A DNA stretch of 64,000 bases from Burkholderiaceae bacterium (GTDB lineage Bacteria > Pseudomonadota > Gammaproteobacteria > Burkholderiales > Burkholderiaceae_C), in NCBI GenBank assembly GCA_018780645.1, contig JADMJJ010000024.1, forward strand, positions 124,001-188,000, written 5' to 3'. The position numbers and the translations under genes are program-made. The notes under the pieces are model-generated. The model saw nothing but the letters and a program-made list of their open reading frames with translations, searched no databases and was not told where the DNA came from. This document shows, piece by piece, positions 44,400 to 52,752 of this stretch (position 1 is the stretch's first letter; the number at the start of each line of letters is the position of its first letter).

Positions 44400-45967
44400 C
44401 AGGCCGCCGCCTGCTGGGACTGCGGCACATGCACCAGCAATTCGTCGAAGCTGCTGACCACCGTCAGTCCGGGCACCTCGGCAAGGAGCGGCGACTTCGG
44501 CTCGATGGCGAAGGCCCTCTCTGCGCCGCGCAGCATGCCCAGGTCATTGACGTTGTCGCCCACCGCCCAGCACTCGACCACGCGCGGCTCGCTGCGGTCT
44601 TCGCGCAGGCGGCGCAGCACACGGCTCTTGCAGATCGCAGGGCCGGCGTCACCGTTGCGCGGCAGGAACGCCGCATTCAGGCGCAACTGGCCGGAGCAGA
44701 CCTCGGCCTCGAACTGCAGCATATGGGCCAGGGCAAAGTCGGCGAACAGGCGCCGGCGAACGATATCGGCGGCGACGAAGTAGCTGTCGCTCAGCAGACC
44801 GACCATGAAGCCGGCCCGACGCATGCGGTTGACGAACTCAATTGCGCCGGGACGCAGCACAAGCCCATGGGCGACGCGTTCGAAGTCGCGCTGATGCACG
44901 AATTTGAACAGGGCTGCGATGCGCTCGCTGCGCGTGCCCGCGTCGTCGCTGGGGCCGTCGAGCAGGGCCATCAGCTCGGTCTCGCGCCCGGTCGCGCGGG
45001 CCAGTTCGACGGCAAAGCGCGAACCCGTGACCGTGCCATCCATGTCCAGCAGCAGTACCCGTTGACGGCCGCGGCGGCGGGTGAGGATGTAGTCCAGCTC
45101 GGCCTGGGCCTGGCGCTGCGTCTCGTACATGGCGATCACCTGCTCGACATGCAACCGTCCAGCGGCGCGCGCGCGGGCATAGATCACGCGCGAAACTTCA
45201 TTGGCCATCAGGGTCAGGTCGAGCAGCGGCTGGCTGTCGTGTTCAAGCGAACCGATGTCCACCTCGGCAAGCCGCGCTCCGGCGCGCTGGGCGTCCAGCA
45301 GCAGGCCAATGTCCACGCCATATCCGCTCTCGAAGCTGAGCGAGCGCAGCAGGCAGCGACGCGCGGCGATGATGCCCCCCAGCGGCTGCGCGAAGTGCGC
45401 CACCTCCGGGAAGAAGACCTTCAGCATAGGCTTGGCCGTCAACTCAGTGACACGCCCGCCGCCGCGACCGAAGCGGGCCTTCACGAAGTCGGCATCGCCA
45501 CGCAGCAGCGGCCGGCACAGGTCGCTGATGATGCCCGGCCGCAGGCCCGACAAATCACCGTCGAGAAAGACCAGCAACTCCTCCCCCGCCGCGGCTACGC
45601 CGTCGCACATCGAAGCGCCCTTGCCCAGCATCGTGCTGGTGATCACGCGTGCGCCGGCCTCGCGGGCCAGACGGACGGTGTCATCAATCGAACTGTCGTC
45701 GACGACCAACACCTCGGACGTGGCTTCGTCGGCGAGCGCGTAGGCCACCACATCCGCGATACGACGCGCCTCGTTGAGCGCCGGTATCACGACGGTCGCA
45801 TAACGCGACATCGGCAACGACAGGGTTGCCGCCCTATCGGCCGCGCCGATGCGGTTGACGGGCTCGGCTGCGCTTGTCGCACTGCCACGCCGCAGTCCCA
45901 GGCTGGCGCTGACTTTCAACCACCAGGCTCGTAGTCGGCGGACAATCCAACGGGTTGGGGTGTTCAT
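44399..45967 (-). CDS. GT81-like glycosyltransferase fused to HAD phosphatase (candidate glucosyl-3-phosphoglycerate synthase/phosphatase)
   Basis: A 522-residue fusion. Residues ~53-285 are a GT-A transferase: VIPALNEARRI (61-70), the metal motif DGD (136-138), GGGRVTEL (169-176), QPLGG (194-198) and GYGVDIGLL (215-223). The RVTEL/QPLGG/GYGV series is characteristic of GT81 glucosyl-3-phosphoglycerate synthase (GpgS). Residues ~304-505 are an HAD-IB phosphatase: LLDMDGT (306-312, Asp308/Asp310), SDS (393-395), Lys447 and GDNVND (470-475). Together they could make a glycosyl phosphoglycerate and dephosphorylate it in one protein. Start ATG at 45967; an ATG at 46108 opens a non-homologous leader. 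The family assignment is from remembered motifs, the reaction is inference. Confidence 0.82.
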   Translation of the reverse strand: MNTPTRWIVRRLRAWWLKVSASLGLRRGSATSAAEPVNRIGAADRAATLSLPMSRYATVVIPALNEARRIADVVAYALADEATSEVLVVDDSSIDDTVRLAREAGARVITSTMLGKGASMCDGVAAAGEELLVFLDGDLSGLRPGIISDLCRPLLRGDADFVKARFGRGGGRVTELTAKPMLKVFFPEVAHFAQPLGGIIAARRCLLRSLSFESGYGVDIGLLLDAQRAGARLAEVDIGSLEHDSQPLLDLTLMANEVSRVIYARARAAGRLHVEQVIAMYETQRQAQAELDYILTRRRGRQRVLLLDMDGTVTGSRFAVELARATGRETELMALLDGPSDDAGTRSERIAALFKFVHQRDFERVAHGLVLRPGAIEFVNRMRRAGFMVGLLSDSYFVAADIVRRRLFADFALAHMLQFEAEVCSGQLRLNAAFLPRNGDAGPAICKSRVLRRLREDRSEPRVVECWAVGDNVNDLGMLRGAERAFAIEPKSPLLAEVPGLTVVSSFDELLVHVPQSQQAAA

Positions 45968-46097
45968 GGCAGGACTCTTTCCTTTGCGCCGATTCGAGAC
46001 GTATTCGCGGCCAACACGGGTACTGATGTCATCGGCATAGGCAGCAGCGCCGAACGTCGAGCGTACAACGGCTGCCCCGACTTCCGGCGCAGGGTCG

Positions 46098-46772
46098 TCA
46101 CCGCCCAAACACCTTCTTCAGGATCGCGCTGCCGGTGCCAACCGGGTCCTGGCGGATCTTGTGCTCCTCTTCAGCGATCATCAGATAGAGGCCGTCCAGC
46201 GCGCGGCGGGTGACGTATTGCTGGACATTGGCGTCCTCATCCTTGACCAGGCCGAACCTGGCGGCCTTGGCGGCGACGGCGTTGTACTTCTCGGCAGCGG
46301 ACACCTTCTGCGTGGCCTTGGTGACGATGGGCAGGAACTTGGCGCTCAGCGGCTGGCGGGTGTTGCGGGCAAAGAAGTCGGTCACCGCGGTGTCGCCGCC
46401 GCGCACGATCAGCAGCGCATCCTTGACCGAGACGTTCCTCACTGTCTGCACCAGCAGGGCCTTGGCCTCGGGGATGGCGGCCTCGGCGGCGCGGTTCATC
46501 GCGGTGATCAGCTCATCGACCCTTTTCTGCTGGCCGGTGGCACGCAAGAGCTTGGCCGCATCGTTCAGTGCACCGGGCAAGCCTATGCGCACCTTTTCGT
46601 TGCCCAGAAAGCCGTCCTGCCTGCCCAGCAGGGCCACGGCAGCAATGGCGCCGCGCTCCAACGCCGCGCGTACTCCGGAGGCGGCATCGCGCTCGGACAG
46701 ATCGGCCGCCCACAACGGCAGGTGAACAAGGCCCAGCGCACTGAATTGGCTGAACTGGCGGCGGCTGATCAT
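46098..46772 (-). CDS. DUF4197 domain protein, exported
   Basis: A 224-residue DUF4197 protein. The N-terminus (MISRRQFSQFSALGLVHLPL) is an export signal with paired arginines. The mature part has family blocks ASGVRAALERGAIAAVALLG, VRIGLPGALNDAAKLL and the C-terminal ALDGLYLMIAEEEHKIR. Function unknown. ATG at 46772 follows an AGGAG box. Divergent from the NADH dehydrogenase gene. Confidence 0.88.
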   Translation of the reverse strand: MISRRQFSQFSALGLVHLPLWAADLSERDAASGVRAALERGAIAAVALLGRQDGFLGNEKVRIGLPGALNDAAKLLRATGQQKRVDELITAMNRAAEAAIPEAKALLVQTVRNVSVKDALLIVRGGDTAVTDFFARNTRQPLSAKFLPIVTKATQKVSAAEKYNAVAAKAARFGLVKDEDANVQQYVTRRALDGLYLMIAEEEHKIRQDPVGTGSAILKKVFGR

Positions 46773-46940
46773 GGGCTTCTCCTGTTGGCTTGACGGCCAT
46801 GATGCCAGCTGTTGCCGACTTGGCATCGGGCCATGTCGGGCGCTCATATCAGGCCGGCAACCGGTCATTTGCCACCCGGGTGGCAGCACTCCCGCACAGA
46901 GTCTGCTTGAATCGGGTGGAACAACAACAGGAGGACTGCA

Positions 46941-48263
46941 ATGAGTGGCAAGGCCCGGGTGCTGGTGATTGGTTGTGGGTTTGGCGGTATCGAGGCGGTG
47001 CGCGCGCTGTCCAGGGCGCGGGACGAGGTGGAGATCACGCTAGTCGACCGCACCAACCACCATCTGTTCCAGCCCCTGCTCTACCAAGTGGCCACCGCGG
47101 GCCTGAGCGCACCGGCGATCTCGGGACCGATACGCCACATCCTGCGGCCACAGATGCGGCGCGGCAATCTGACGATTCTGCAGGCCGAGGTCAAGGCCAT
47201 AGACGCGCCGGGCCGCAAGGTCACCCTGCATGACGGCGAGCAGCTCGCCTACGACCATCTGATCGTCGCCGCCGGCGCCACCCACAGCTATTTCGGCCAC
47301 GACGAATGGGCCGCCCACGCGCCGGGGCTGAAGACGCTGACCGATGCCTTCAATATCCGCCAGCGCGTCGTCAATGCCTTCGAACAGGCCGAGCGCTGCG
47401 AGGACCCCACCCGACGCCAAGCCTGGCTGACCTTCGTCGTTATCGGCGCCGGGCCCACCGGCGTCGAGATGGCCGGCACCTTGAGCGAGATGGCCCGCCA
47501 CACGCTGGTCAGCGAGTTCCGGCGCATCGATTCGCGCGAGGCCCGCGTGGTGCTGGTCGAGGGCTCGGACAGGGTGCTGGGCAGCTTTGTGCCGGCGCTG
47601 TCTCAGCGCGCCGCCGAGCAGCTGCAAAAGCTGGGCGTGGAGCTGCGCACCGGCTGCCGCGTCACCCATATCGATGGCCACAGCGTGCGCTTCGAGTCGA
47701 CAGCCGGCACCGAGACCCTGCCCAGCCACACCGTCGTCTGGGCCGCCGGCGTGGCCGGCTCGCCGCTGGGCCGGGCGCTGGCCGACAGCGCCGGCGCGAC
47801 ACTGGACCGCGCCGGCCGCGTGCTCGTGCAGCCCGATCTGAGCCTGGAAGGCCACCCGGAGATCAGCGTCATCGGCGACCTGGCCGCGGCCAAGAGCTAC
47901 GCGCCCGGCGCCGAGCCCAAGCCGGTGCCCGGCGTCAGTCCGGCGGCCAAGCAGATGGGGCGCAGCGTGGCGGCCAATCTGCTGCGGCGGCTGAAAGGGC
48001 AAGCCACCCTGCCCTTCCGCTATGCCGACTACGGCAACCTGGCCACCGTGGGCCGCAAGGCGGCGGTCGTCGATCTGGGCGTGCCGGGCCTGGGCGCCCT
48101 GCGCTTCTCGGGCTATTTCGCCTGGCTGTTCTGGCTATTCGCCCACATCTACTTCCTGATCGGCTTTCGCAACCGGCTGATCGTGCTGATCGACTGGGCC
48201 TGGGCCTACTGGACCTTCGAGCGCAATGCTCGGGTCGTGCCCCAGGCCCAGGATCATCCCTAA
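46941..48263 (+). CDS. ndh: Type II NADH dehydrogenase
   Basis: A 440-residue FAD-dependent, non-proton-pumping NADH:quinone oxidoreductase at the cytoplasmic face of the membrane. Two dinucleotide folds are visible: VLVIGCGFGGIEAVRAL at the N-terminus (FAD) and VVIGAGPTGVEMAGTL near residue 172 (NADH). The quinone-side motif VSPAAKQMG is present, and a hydrophobic C-terminal segment (FAWLFWLFAHIYFLIGF) anchors the enzyme. It ends with a 4-base overlap with the convergent dusC. Confidence 0.94.
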   Translation: MSGKARVLVIGCGFGGIEAVRALSRARDEVEITLVDRTNHHLFQPLLYQVATAGLSAPAISGPIRHILRPQMRRGNLTILQAEVKAIDAPGRKVTLHDGEQLAYDHLIVAAGATHSYFGHDEWAAHAPGLKTLTDAFNIRQRVVNAFEQAERCEDPTRRQAWLTFVVIGAGPTGVEMAGTLSEMARHTLVSEFRRIDSREARVVLVEGSDRVLGSFVPALSQRAAEQLQKLGVELRTGCRVTHIDGHSVRFESTAGTETLPSHTVVWAAGVAGSPLGRALADSAGATLDRAGRVLVQPDLSLEGHPEISVIGDLAAAKSYAPGAEPKPVPGVSPAAKQMGRSVAANLLRRLKGQATLPFRYADYGNLATVGRKAAVVDLGVPGLGALRFSGYFAWLFWLFAHIYFLIGFRNRLIVLIDWAWAYWTFERNARVVPQAQDHP

Positions 48264-49219
48264 GCAGCGAGAGCCAGTTCGGCGTCGAAGCTCTGGTACA
48301 GCCTTGCCCGCACCAGGGCCGGATCATTGACCGTGCGCACATCGGCATACACAGCCTCGGCCTCCGGGTAGAGCCGGCGCAGGTAATTCAGCCATTGCTT
48401 GAGCCGGCCGGCGCGGTGGCGGGGCTCGATATGCGTGTCAATCAGGCCCCAGAAATGCTGAATGAGCGGCAGCAGCTGATCCCAGGCCAGCACGCCCGCG
48501 CCGGGCTGCAGAATGCTCAGCGCCAGGCCCGGGTTGACGACCATGCCGCGGCCCAGCATCAGCGGATGGCAGCCCGATTGCTCGCGGCAGCGGGCGGCAT
48601 CCTCGGCGGTCCATATCTCGCCGTTGGCGATGACGGGAATTCTCAAAGTGGCGCGGATCTCGGCGATGCGGTCCCAGTAGGCCGGCGGCTTGTAGCCATC
48701 GGCCTTGGTGCGGGCATGGACCACCAGCTCGTCGGCACCCGCCGCTTCGATCGCCAGCGCGCAATCCATGGTCCGGCTGGTGCAGTGAAAACCGAGCCGC
48801 ATCTTGGCCGACACCGGCATCGGCTGCGGCACGGCCATGCGCACCGCCGAGACGATCTGCTGGATCAGCTCCGGATCGTCCAGCAACGCCGCGCCGCCGC
48901 CATGGCGGTTCACCACCTTGGCTGGACAGCCGAAGTTCAAGTCTATGCCGGCCGGCCCCAGCTCGGCCAGCTTGGCGGCGTTCTCGGCCAGGCAGGCAAT
49001 ATCTGACCCCATCAGCTGCGCCCGCACCGGCACGCCCGAGGGCGTGCGCCCGCCATTTAGCAGCTCGGGCACGATGCGGATGAAGGTGCGATTCGGCAGC
49101 AAGGTGCCGGTGACGCGAATGAACTCCGACACGCAGCGGTCGATGCCGCCCACGCGGGTCAGCACATCGCGCAGCGTGAAGTCGAGCAGGCCTTCCATGG
49201 GGGCGAGCAGTATCGTCAT
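48260..49219 (-). CDS. dusC: tRNA-dihydrouridine(16) synthase DusC
   Basis: A 319-residue FMN-dependent enzyme that reduces U16 in the tRNA D-loop. N-terminus MTILLAPMEGLLDFTLRDVL, catalytic cysteine block IDLNFGCPAKVVNRHGGGAAL, and the FMN-phosphate region IPVIANGEIWTAED mark the DusC subgroup. Its ATG overlaps the stop of the upstream GT41 gene by 4 bases, so the two are coupled. Confidence 0.93.
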   Translation of the reverse strand: MTILLAPMEGLLDFTLRDVLTRVGGIDRCVSEFIRVTGTLLPNRTFIRIVPELLNGGRTPSGVPVRAQLMGSDIACLAENAAKLAELGPAGIDLNFGCPAKVVNRHGGGAALLDDPELIQQIVSAVRMAVPQPMPVSAKMRLGFHCTSRTMDCALAIEAAGADELVVHARTKADGYKPPAYWDRIAEIRATLRIPVIANGEIWTAEDAARCREQSGCHPLMLGRGMVVNPGLALSILQPGAGVLAWDQLLPLIQHFWGLIDTHIEPRHRAGRLKQWLNYLRRLYPEAEAVYADVRTVNDPALVRARLYQSFDAELALAA

Positions 49220-51174
49220 CGCGACTGCCCCTCACACCAGGCGCGCCAGGTGTGGCGCAGCACCGCGTTGAAATGGCCAGCGAAGCGCGGCGCATCGCAC
49301 AGCGGGGATTCCAGCAAGCGATCACGCAGGCCAGCGCGCAGCGCGGCCAGGGCCTGCAGATCGCTGGCATGGGCGACAGCACGGGCCAGATAGTCGTCCT
49401 CGTCGGTCGCCACCCAGTCGGGCAGGCCGAGGTTTTGCAGCAGGCTCTCGCCCTGGCGCGACAGGGCCGCGGCGCCACGCAGGCTCAGCACCGGCACGCC
49501 CATCCACAGGCCCTCGACGCTGGTCGTGCCGCCCGGGTAGGGAAAAGGGTCCAGTGCAATATCGACTCGGTTAAACGCGGCCAGATACTCGGCGCGTGGT
49601 GAGGCGCCCTCCAGCAGCAGGCGCTCAGCGGCGATGCCATGCCGGGCAAAGCGCTCAGGCACGGTGGCCTGCGCGCCGCCCTTCAGCTGCAGCCGGCTTC
49701 CCGGCACCGCCAGCAGCACACGCGCCCACAGCGCGACGACTGCCTCGTTCATCTTCAGCGGCTTGTTGAAACAGCCGAAGGTGATGTGGCCCTGCTTCAG
49801 CGCCGGCAAGGGCCCGACCGCGATGTCCAGGGCCGGTGGCGTGAAGCACAGAAAGGTCTCGGGCAGACGCAGCACCGGCTCGACGAACCGGGCCTCAGCG
49901 CCGGGCGGTGTGATCCAGGGGTCGCCGACAAAGGCGTCCATGGCGGCGAGCCCGGTGCTGGCACAGTAACCCAGCCAGCTCAGTTGAATCGGCGCCGGCT
50001 TCCAGGCAAGCACCGGCAGCCGGTTGTGGGCGGTGTGGCCGGCCAGGTCGATCAGCACGTCGATCGCATCTGCGTGGATCAGCTGCGCCAGCGCTTCGTC
50101 GCTCAGCGCCCGCACACCATGCCAACGCTGGCAGTGGCTGCGGATGGCTATTGACACCGCATCGTCATTCGCGTGATTGGCATAGACGATCAGGTCCACC
50201 TCGCGGCCGAGTTCGGCCAGCACCGACTGCGCGAAATACCCGACCGGATGGTTGCGCAGATCGGCCGACACCAGGCCCACGCGCAGGCGCCGGCGGGCAT
50301 CGGGCTCGCAGTTCCAGCTCGTGAACGGGTGCGCCACCTGCGCCGCCAGCGCGCCGAACTGCCGCGCCTCGTCCAGCGCCCCAGCCTGATCGGGCAGGTA
50401 GTTCAGCATGAACAGCAGATTGCTGCGCGTCTCGAAGTTCAGCGGCTCCAACGCCAGCGCGCGGCGATAGCTGGCCGCAGCCTCGCTGAAGCGACCCAGC
50501 TCCTTGAGCGCAAAGGCCAGGTTGCTATGGAACAGCCCATGGCCGGGCTGCAGCCCGATCGCGCGCTGGTAATGCGGCAGCGCCTCGACGGCACGGCCCA
50601 GCGCCTGCAGGGCATTGGCCAGGCTGCCATGTGCCTCCGCGTGGTCGGGCTGAAGTTGCAGCGCATTGCGATAGCTGGCGGCGGCGGCCTCCTGCTGGCC
50701 CAATTCGGCCAGAGCGATGCCCAGCTTGAAATGGGCTTGAACGAGCCTGGGGTTGTGCTGCAGCACGCGGCGGTAGCTCGCGGCCGCGTCTGTCCAGCGC
50801 CCCTGCAAGGTCAGCACATTGCCCAGATTCAGATGGGCCACGGCAAACCCGGGCTGAAGCGTCAGCGCGCGCTGCAGGCAGGCGGCGGCCTCGTCCAGGC
50901 GGCCCAGGCCGGTCAGGGCCAGGCCGAGATTGCTGGCCAGATCGGCATCGCCGGGCAGCAGCGCCGCGGCCTGCTGCAAGGCTTCGAACGCCGGCTTGTC
51001 CTGAGCCAGCAGGGCCACGCTCAGGCCCTTCCAGACCTCGCCGGCCTGCGGAAAGCGCGCCAGCAGCGCCCGGGCGTGGGCCTCCATTTCGGCAAAGTGC
51101 CGAGCGCTGAACAGATCGAACAGTTGCTTCAGTTCGACATGGGGAACGACGGTAACGGCAGGCGAGGAACTCAT
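49216..51174 (-). CDS. TPR-containing SPINDLY-type (GT41) glycosyltransferase
   Basis: A 652-residue protein. Residues ~15-270 are about seven tetratricopeptide repeats (for example AVAHLNLGNVLTLQGRWTDA and AHFKLGIALAELGQQEAAAA). The C-terminal half is a GT41 O-GlcNAc-transferase-like domain: LRVGLVSADLRNHPVGYFAQ, IDVLIDLAGHTAHNRL, IQLSWLGYCASTGL and DPFPYPGGTTSVEGLWMGVP. Such proteins glycosylate proteins or act in flagellin/adhesin modification; the acceptor is unknown. No strong ribosome binding site precedes ATG 51174. It is coupled to dusC by a 4-base overlap. Confidence 0.9.
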   Translation of the reverse strand: MSSSPAVTVVPHVELKQLFDLFSARHFAEMEAHARALLARFPQAGEVWKGLSVALLAQDKPAFEALQQAAALLPGDADLASNLGLALTGLGRLDEAAACLQRALTLQPGFAVAHLNLGNVLTLQGRWTDAAASYRRVLQHNPRLVQAHFKLGIALAELGQQEAAAASYRNALQLQPDHAEAHGSLANALQALGRAVEALPHYQRAIGLQPGHGLFHSNLAFALKELGRFSEAAASYRRALALEPLNFETRSNLLFMLNYLPDQAGALDEARQFGALAAQVAHPFTSWNCEPDARRRLRVGLVSADLRNHPVGYFAQSVLAELGREVDLIVYANHANDDAVSIAIRSHCQRWHGVRALSDEALAQLIHADAIDVLIDLAGHTAHNRLPVLAWKPAPIQLSWLGYCASTGLAAMDAFVGDPWITPPGAEARFVEPVLRLPETFLCFTPPALDIAVGPLPALKQGHITFGCFNKPLKMNEAVVALWARVLLAVPGSRLQLKGGAQATVPERFARHGIAAERLLLEGASPRAEYLAAFNRVDIALDPFPYPGGTTSVEGLWMGVPVLSLRGAAALSRQGESLLQNLGLPDWVATDEDDYLARAVAHASDLQALAALRAGLRDRLLESPLCDAPRFAGHFNAVLRHTWRAWCEGQSR

Positions 51175-51249
51175 GCGGCGCAGGGATGGCAGGCGCGCAT
51201 TATTGCCCGCCTGCCCTGCACGCACCGCACTGCGGCGAGAGGTAAGCCT

Positions 51250-52500
51250 CTACTTGCGCTGCTTGCGCGCGGCCGCGCCCAGGGCCAGCAGGCCGCTGAG
51301 CATCAGCGCCCAGCTTGTGGGCTCCGGCACAGGGGCCAGCGCGCCATCGACCGAGAAGGCGATGAACTGGGTCTGCTGGCTGGCGGCGAAATTGTTGTCA
51401 GCCACCAGCACCAGGGTCTGCTTGCCGTTGACGACCGGGCCGAAGGTGATGCCCTCGACGTTGTCGAGCAGCAGTGCCGAGCCGTCGTCGTTCTTGACCG
51501 TGCCCAGATCCAGCAGCAGGCTCTTGCTCATCGCCTGGTAGTTCTGACCGCTCAGCGCAGCCAGGCCCGAGACATCGCTGGCCCCGGCGGTCGAGCTCAG
51601 ATAGATGCGGATGTTGTTGCCCACGCCGGTCGAGAACGAGCGCTCGACGGCCAGGAAGTGGCTGTCGTCGATCGCCAGCAGCTCGACCAGGCCGTTGGTG
51701 GCAAAGCTGCCCGCCGGGTTCGGCGCGTCGGTGACCGCATCGGTCAGATAGACGTATTCACGCTCGCGCTGGCCGCTGGCCACATTGAACTGGGCCACCC
51801 GCGACGGCGAGGCCACACCGACCGCAGCGGCCGGGCCGTCCTGGGCCAATGCATTCTCGGTCGCCACCCAGGCGGTCTTGCCGTCCTTGGAGACGGTCAG
51901 GCTCTCGAAGGCCAGGTTGTTGCGGATGCCCGTGTCGCCGGCTTCGGCGCCCGAGCTGCTGCCGGTGGGCAGATAGGCCGCCGGCACGCTGAAGTCGCGC
52001 AGATGGCCGCCGTCGAGCGCCGCCTGGCGCAGGGTCGGGCTCTGGAAACCGCCCGCCGAGCGCTGGCCCTCGTTGGTCCACAGCAGGGTCGGGCCGCTGG
52101 CGCCGGGCAGGAGGCGGATGGACTCCGGGTCCACCGTCAGTGCGCCGAAAGCGCTGCCGCCGGCCGTCAGCAGGGTGGTGACCTGGTTGAAGGCCACACC
52201 GGCCGAGCCTGGGGTGTTGGAGCGCTGAAATTGGGCCAAATCGAGGTTCAGGCCATAGAAGCGGGCCGGGTTGAACTGGCTGCGGTCGTCGCTGATCGCG
52301 AAATAGCCACCGGTGCGGGCGTTGTAGTCGATGCCGGACAGGCCGCCGACCTGGGTGCCCGCAAACTGCGTGCCGGTGGCCAGCGTCTGCTGGCCCAGGT
52401 AGTTGAGGCTGGCGGCGTGGCTGCCGCCATGGGCGGCGATCAACAGGCCGGCCAGCAAGGCCAGGCCGAAGCGGCCATGGGAAGAGGACGCGAGATTCAT
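51250..52500 (-). CDS. Phytase-family esterase-like protein with PEP-CTERM anchor
   Basis: A 416-residue exported protein. Signal peptide: FGLALLAGLLIAAHGGSHAA. The body matches the esterase-like activity of phytase (beta-propeller-like) family (VGGLSGIDYNARTGGYFAI, PESIRLLPGASGPTLLWTNE, NLAFESLTVSKDGKTAWVAT, DNVEGITFGPVVNGK). The C-terminus is a textbook PEP-CTERM signal: VPEPTSWALMLSGLLALG followed by a basic cluster. Exosortase would cleave it; no exosortase gene is in the window. Confidence 0.9.
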   Translation of the reverse strand: MNLASSSHGRFGLALLAGLLIAAHGGSHAASLNYLGQQTLATGTQFAGTQVGGLSGIDYNARTGGYFAISDDRSQFNPARFYGLNLDLAQFQRSNTPGSAGVAFNQVTTLLTAGGSAFGALTVDPESIRLLPGASGPTLLWTNEGQRSAGGFQSPTLRQAALDGGHLRDFSVPAAYLPTGSSSGAEAGDTGIRNNLAFESLTVSKDGKTAWVATENALAQDGPAAAVGVASPSRVAQFNVASGQREREYVYLTDAVTDAPNPAGSFATNGLVELLAIDDSHFLAVERSFSTGVGNNIRIYLSSTAGASDVSGLAALSGQNYQAMSKSLLLDLGTVKNDDGSALLLDNVEGITFGPVVNGKQTLVLVADNNFAASQQTQFIAFSVDGALAPVPEPTSWALMLSGLLALGAAARKQRK

Positions 52501-52752
52501 GGGGGACTCCTACTGCATTGAACACAAGGCAGACGGAGTCTGGCCCGGGCCTGTGTCAGCATCGGGGCGGCCCACAGGCCGAACGGACTACGCCCTCCCC
52601 GTGACCGAGTTCACGACGGCGCTGGCGCCATGGTCAGGGCGAACCCGCAAGCCACCGATACTGCTGGGCGCAACATCGACACCCATGACGCCACGGCTTT
52701 TTCCGATCACCATCGGCTGTGCATGCAGCCACCCCAACAAGCCTGAAGGCTG

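Noticed and set aside
44399..45967. Reading the transferase half as a dolichol-phosphate mannosyltransferase-like GT2 with a SerB fusion
   Set aside because: The GGGRVTEL, QPLGG and GYGV series fits GT81 GpgS better, and no membrane helices typical of some GT2 lipid-linked enzymes are present.
50173..52521. A 782-codon plus-strand frame running across two minus-strand genes
   Set aside because: It spans the GT41 and PEP-CTERM genes in antisense and has no domain-like pattern.
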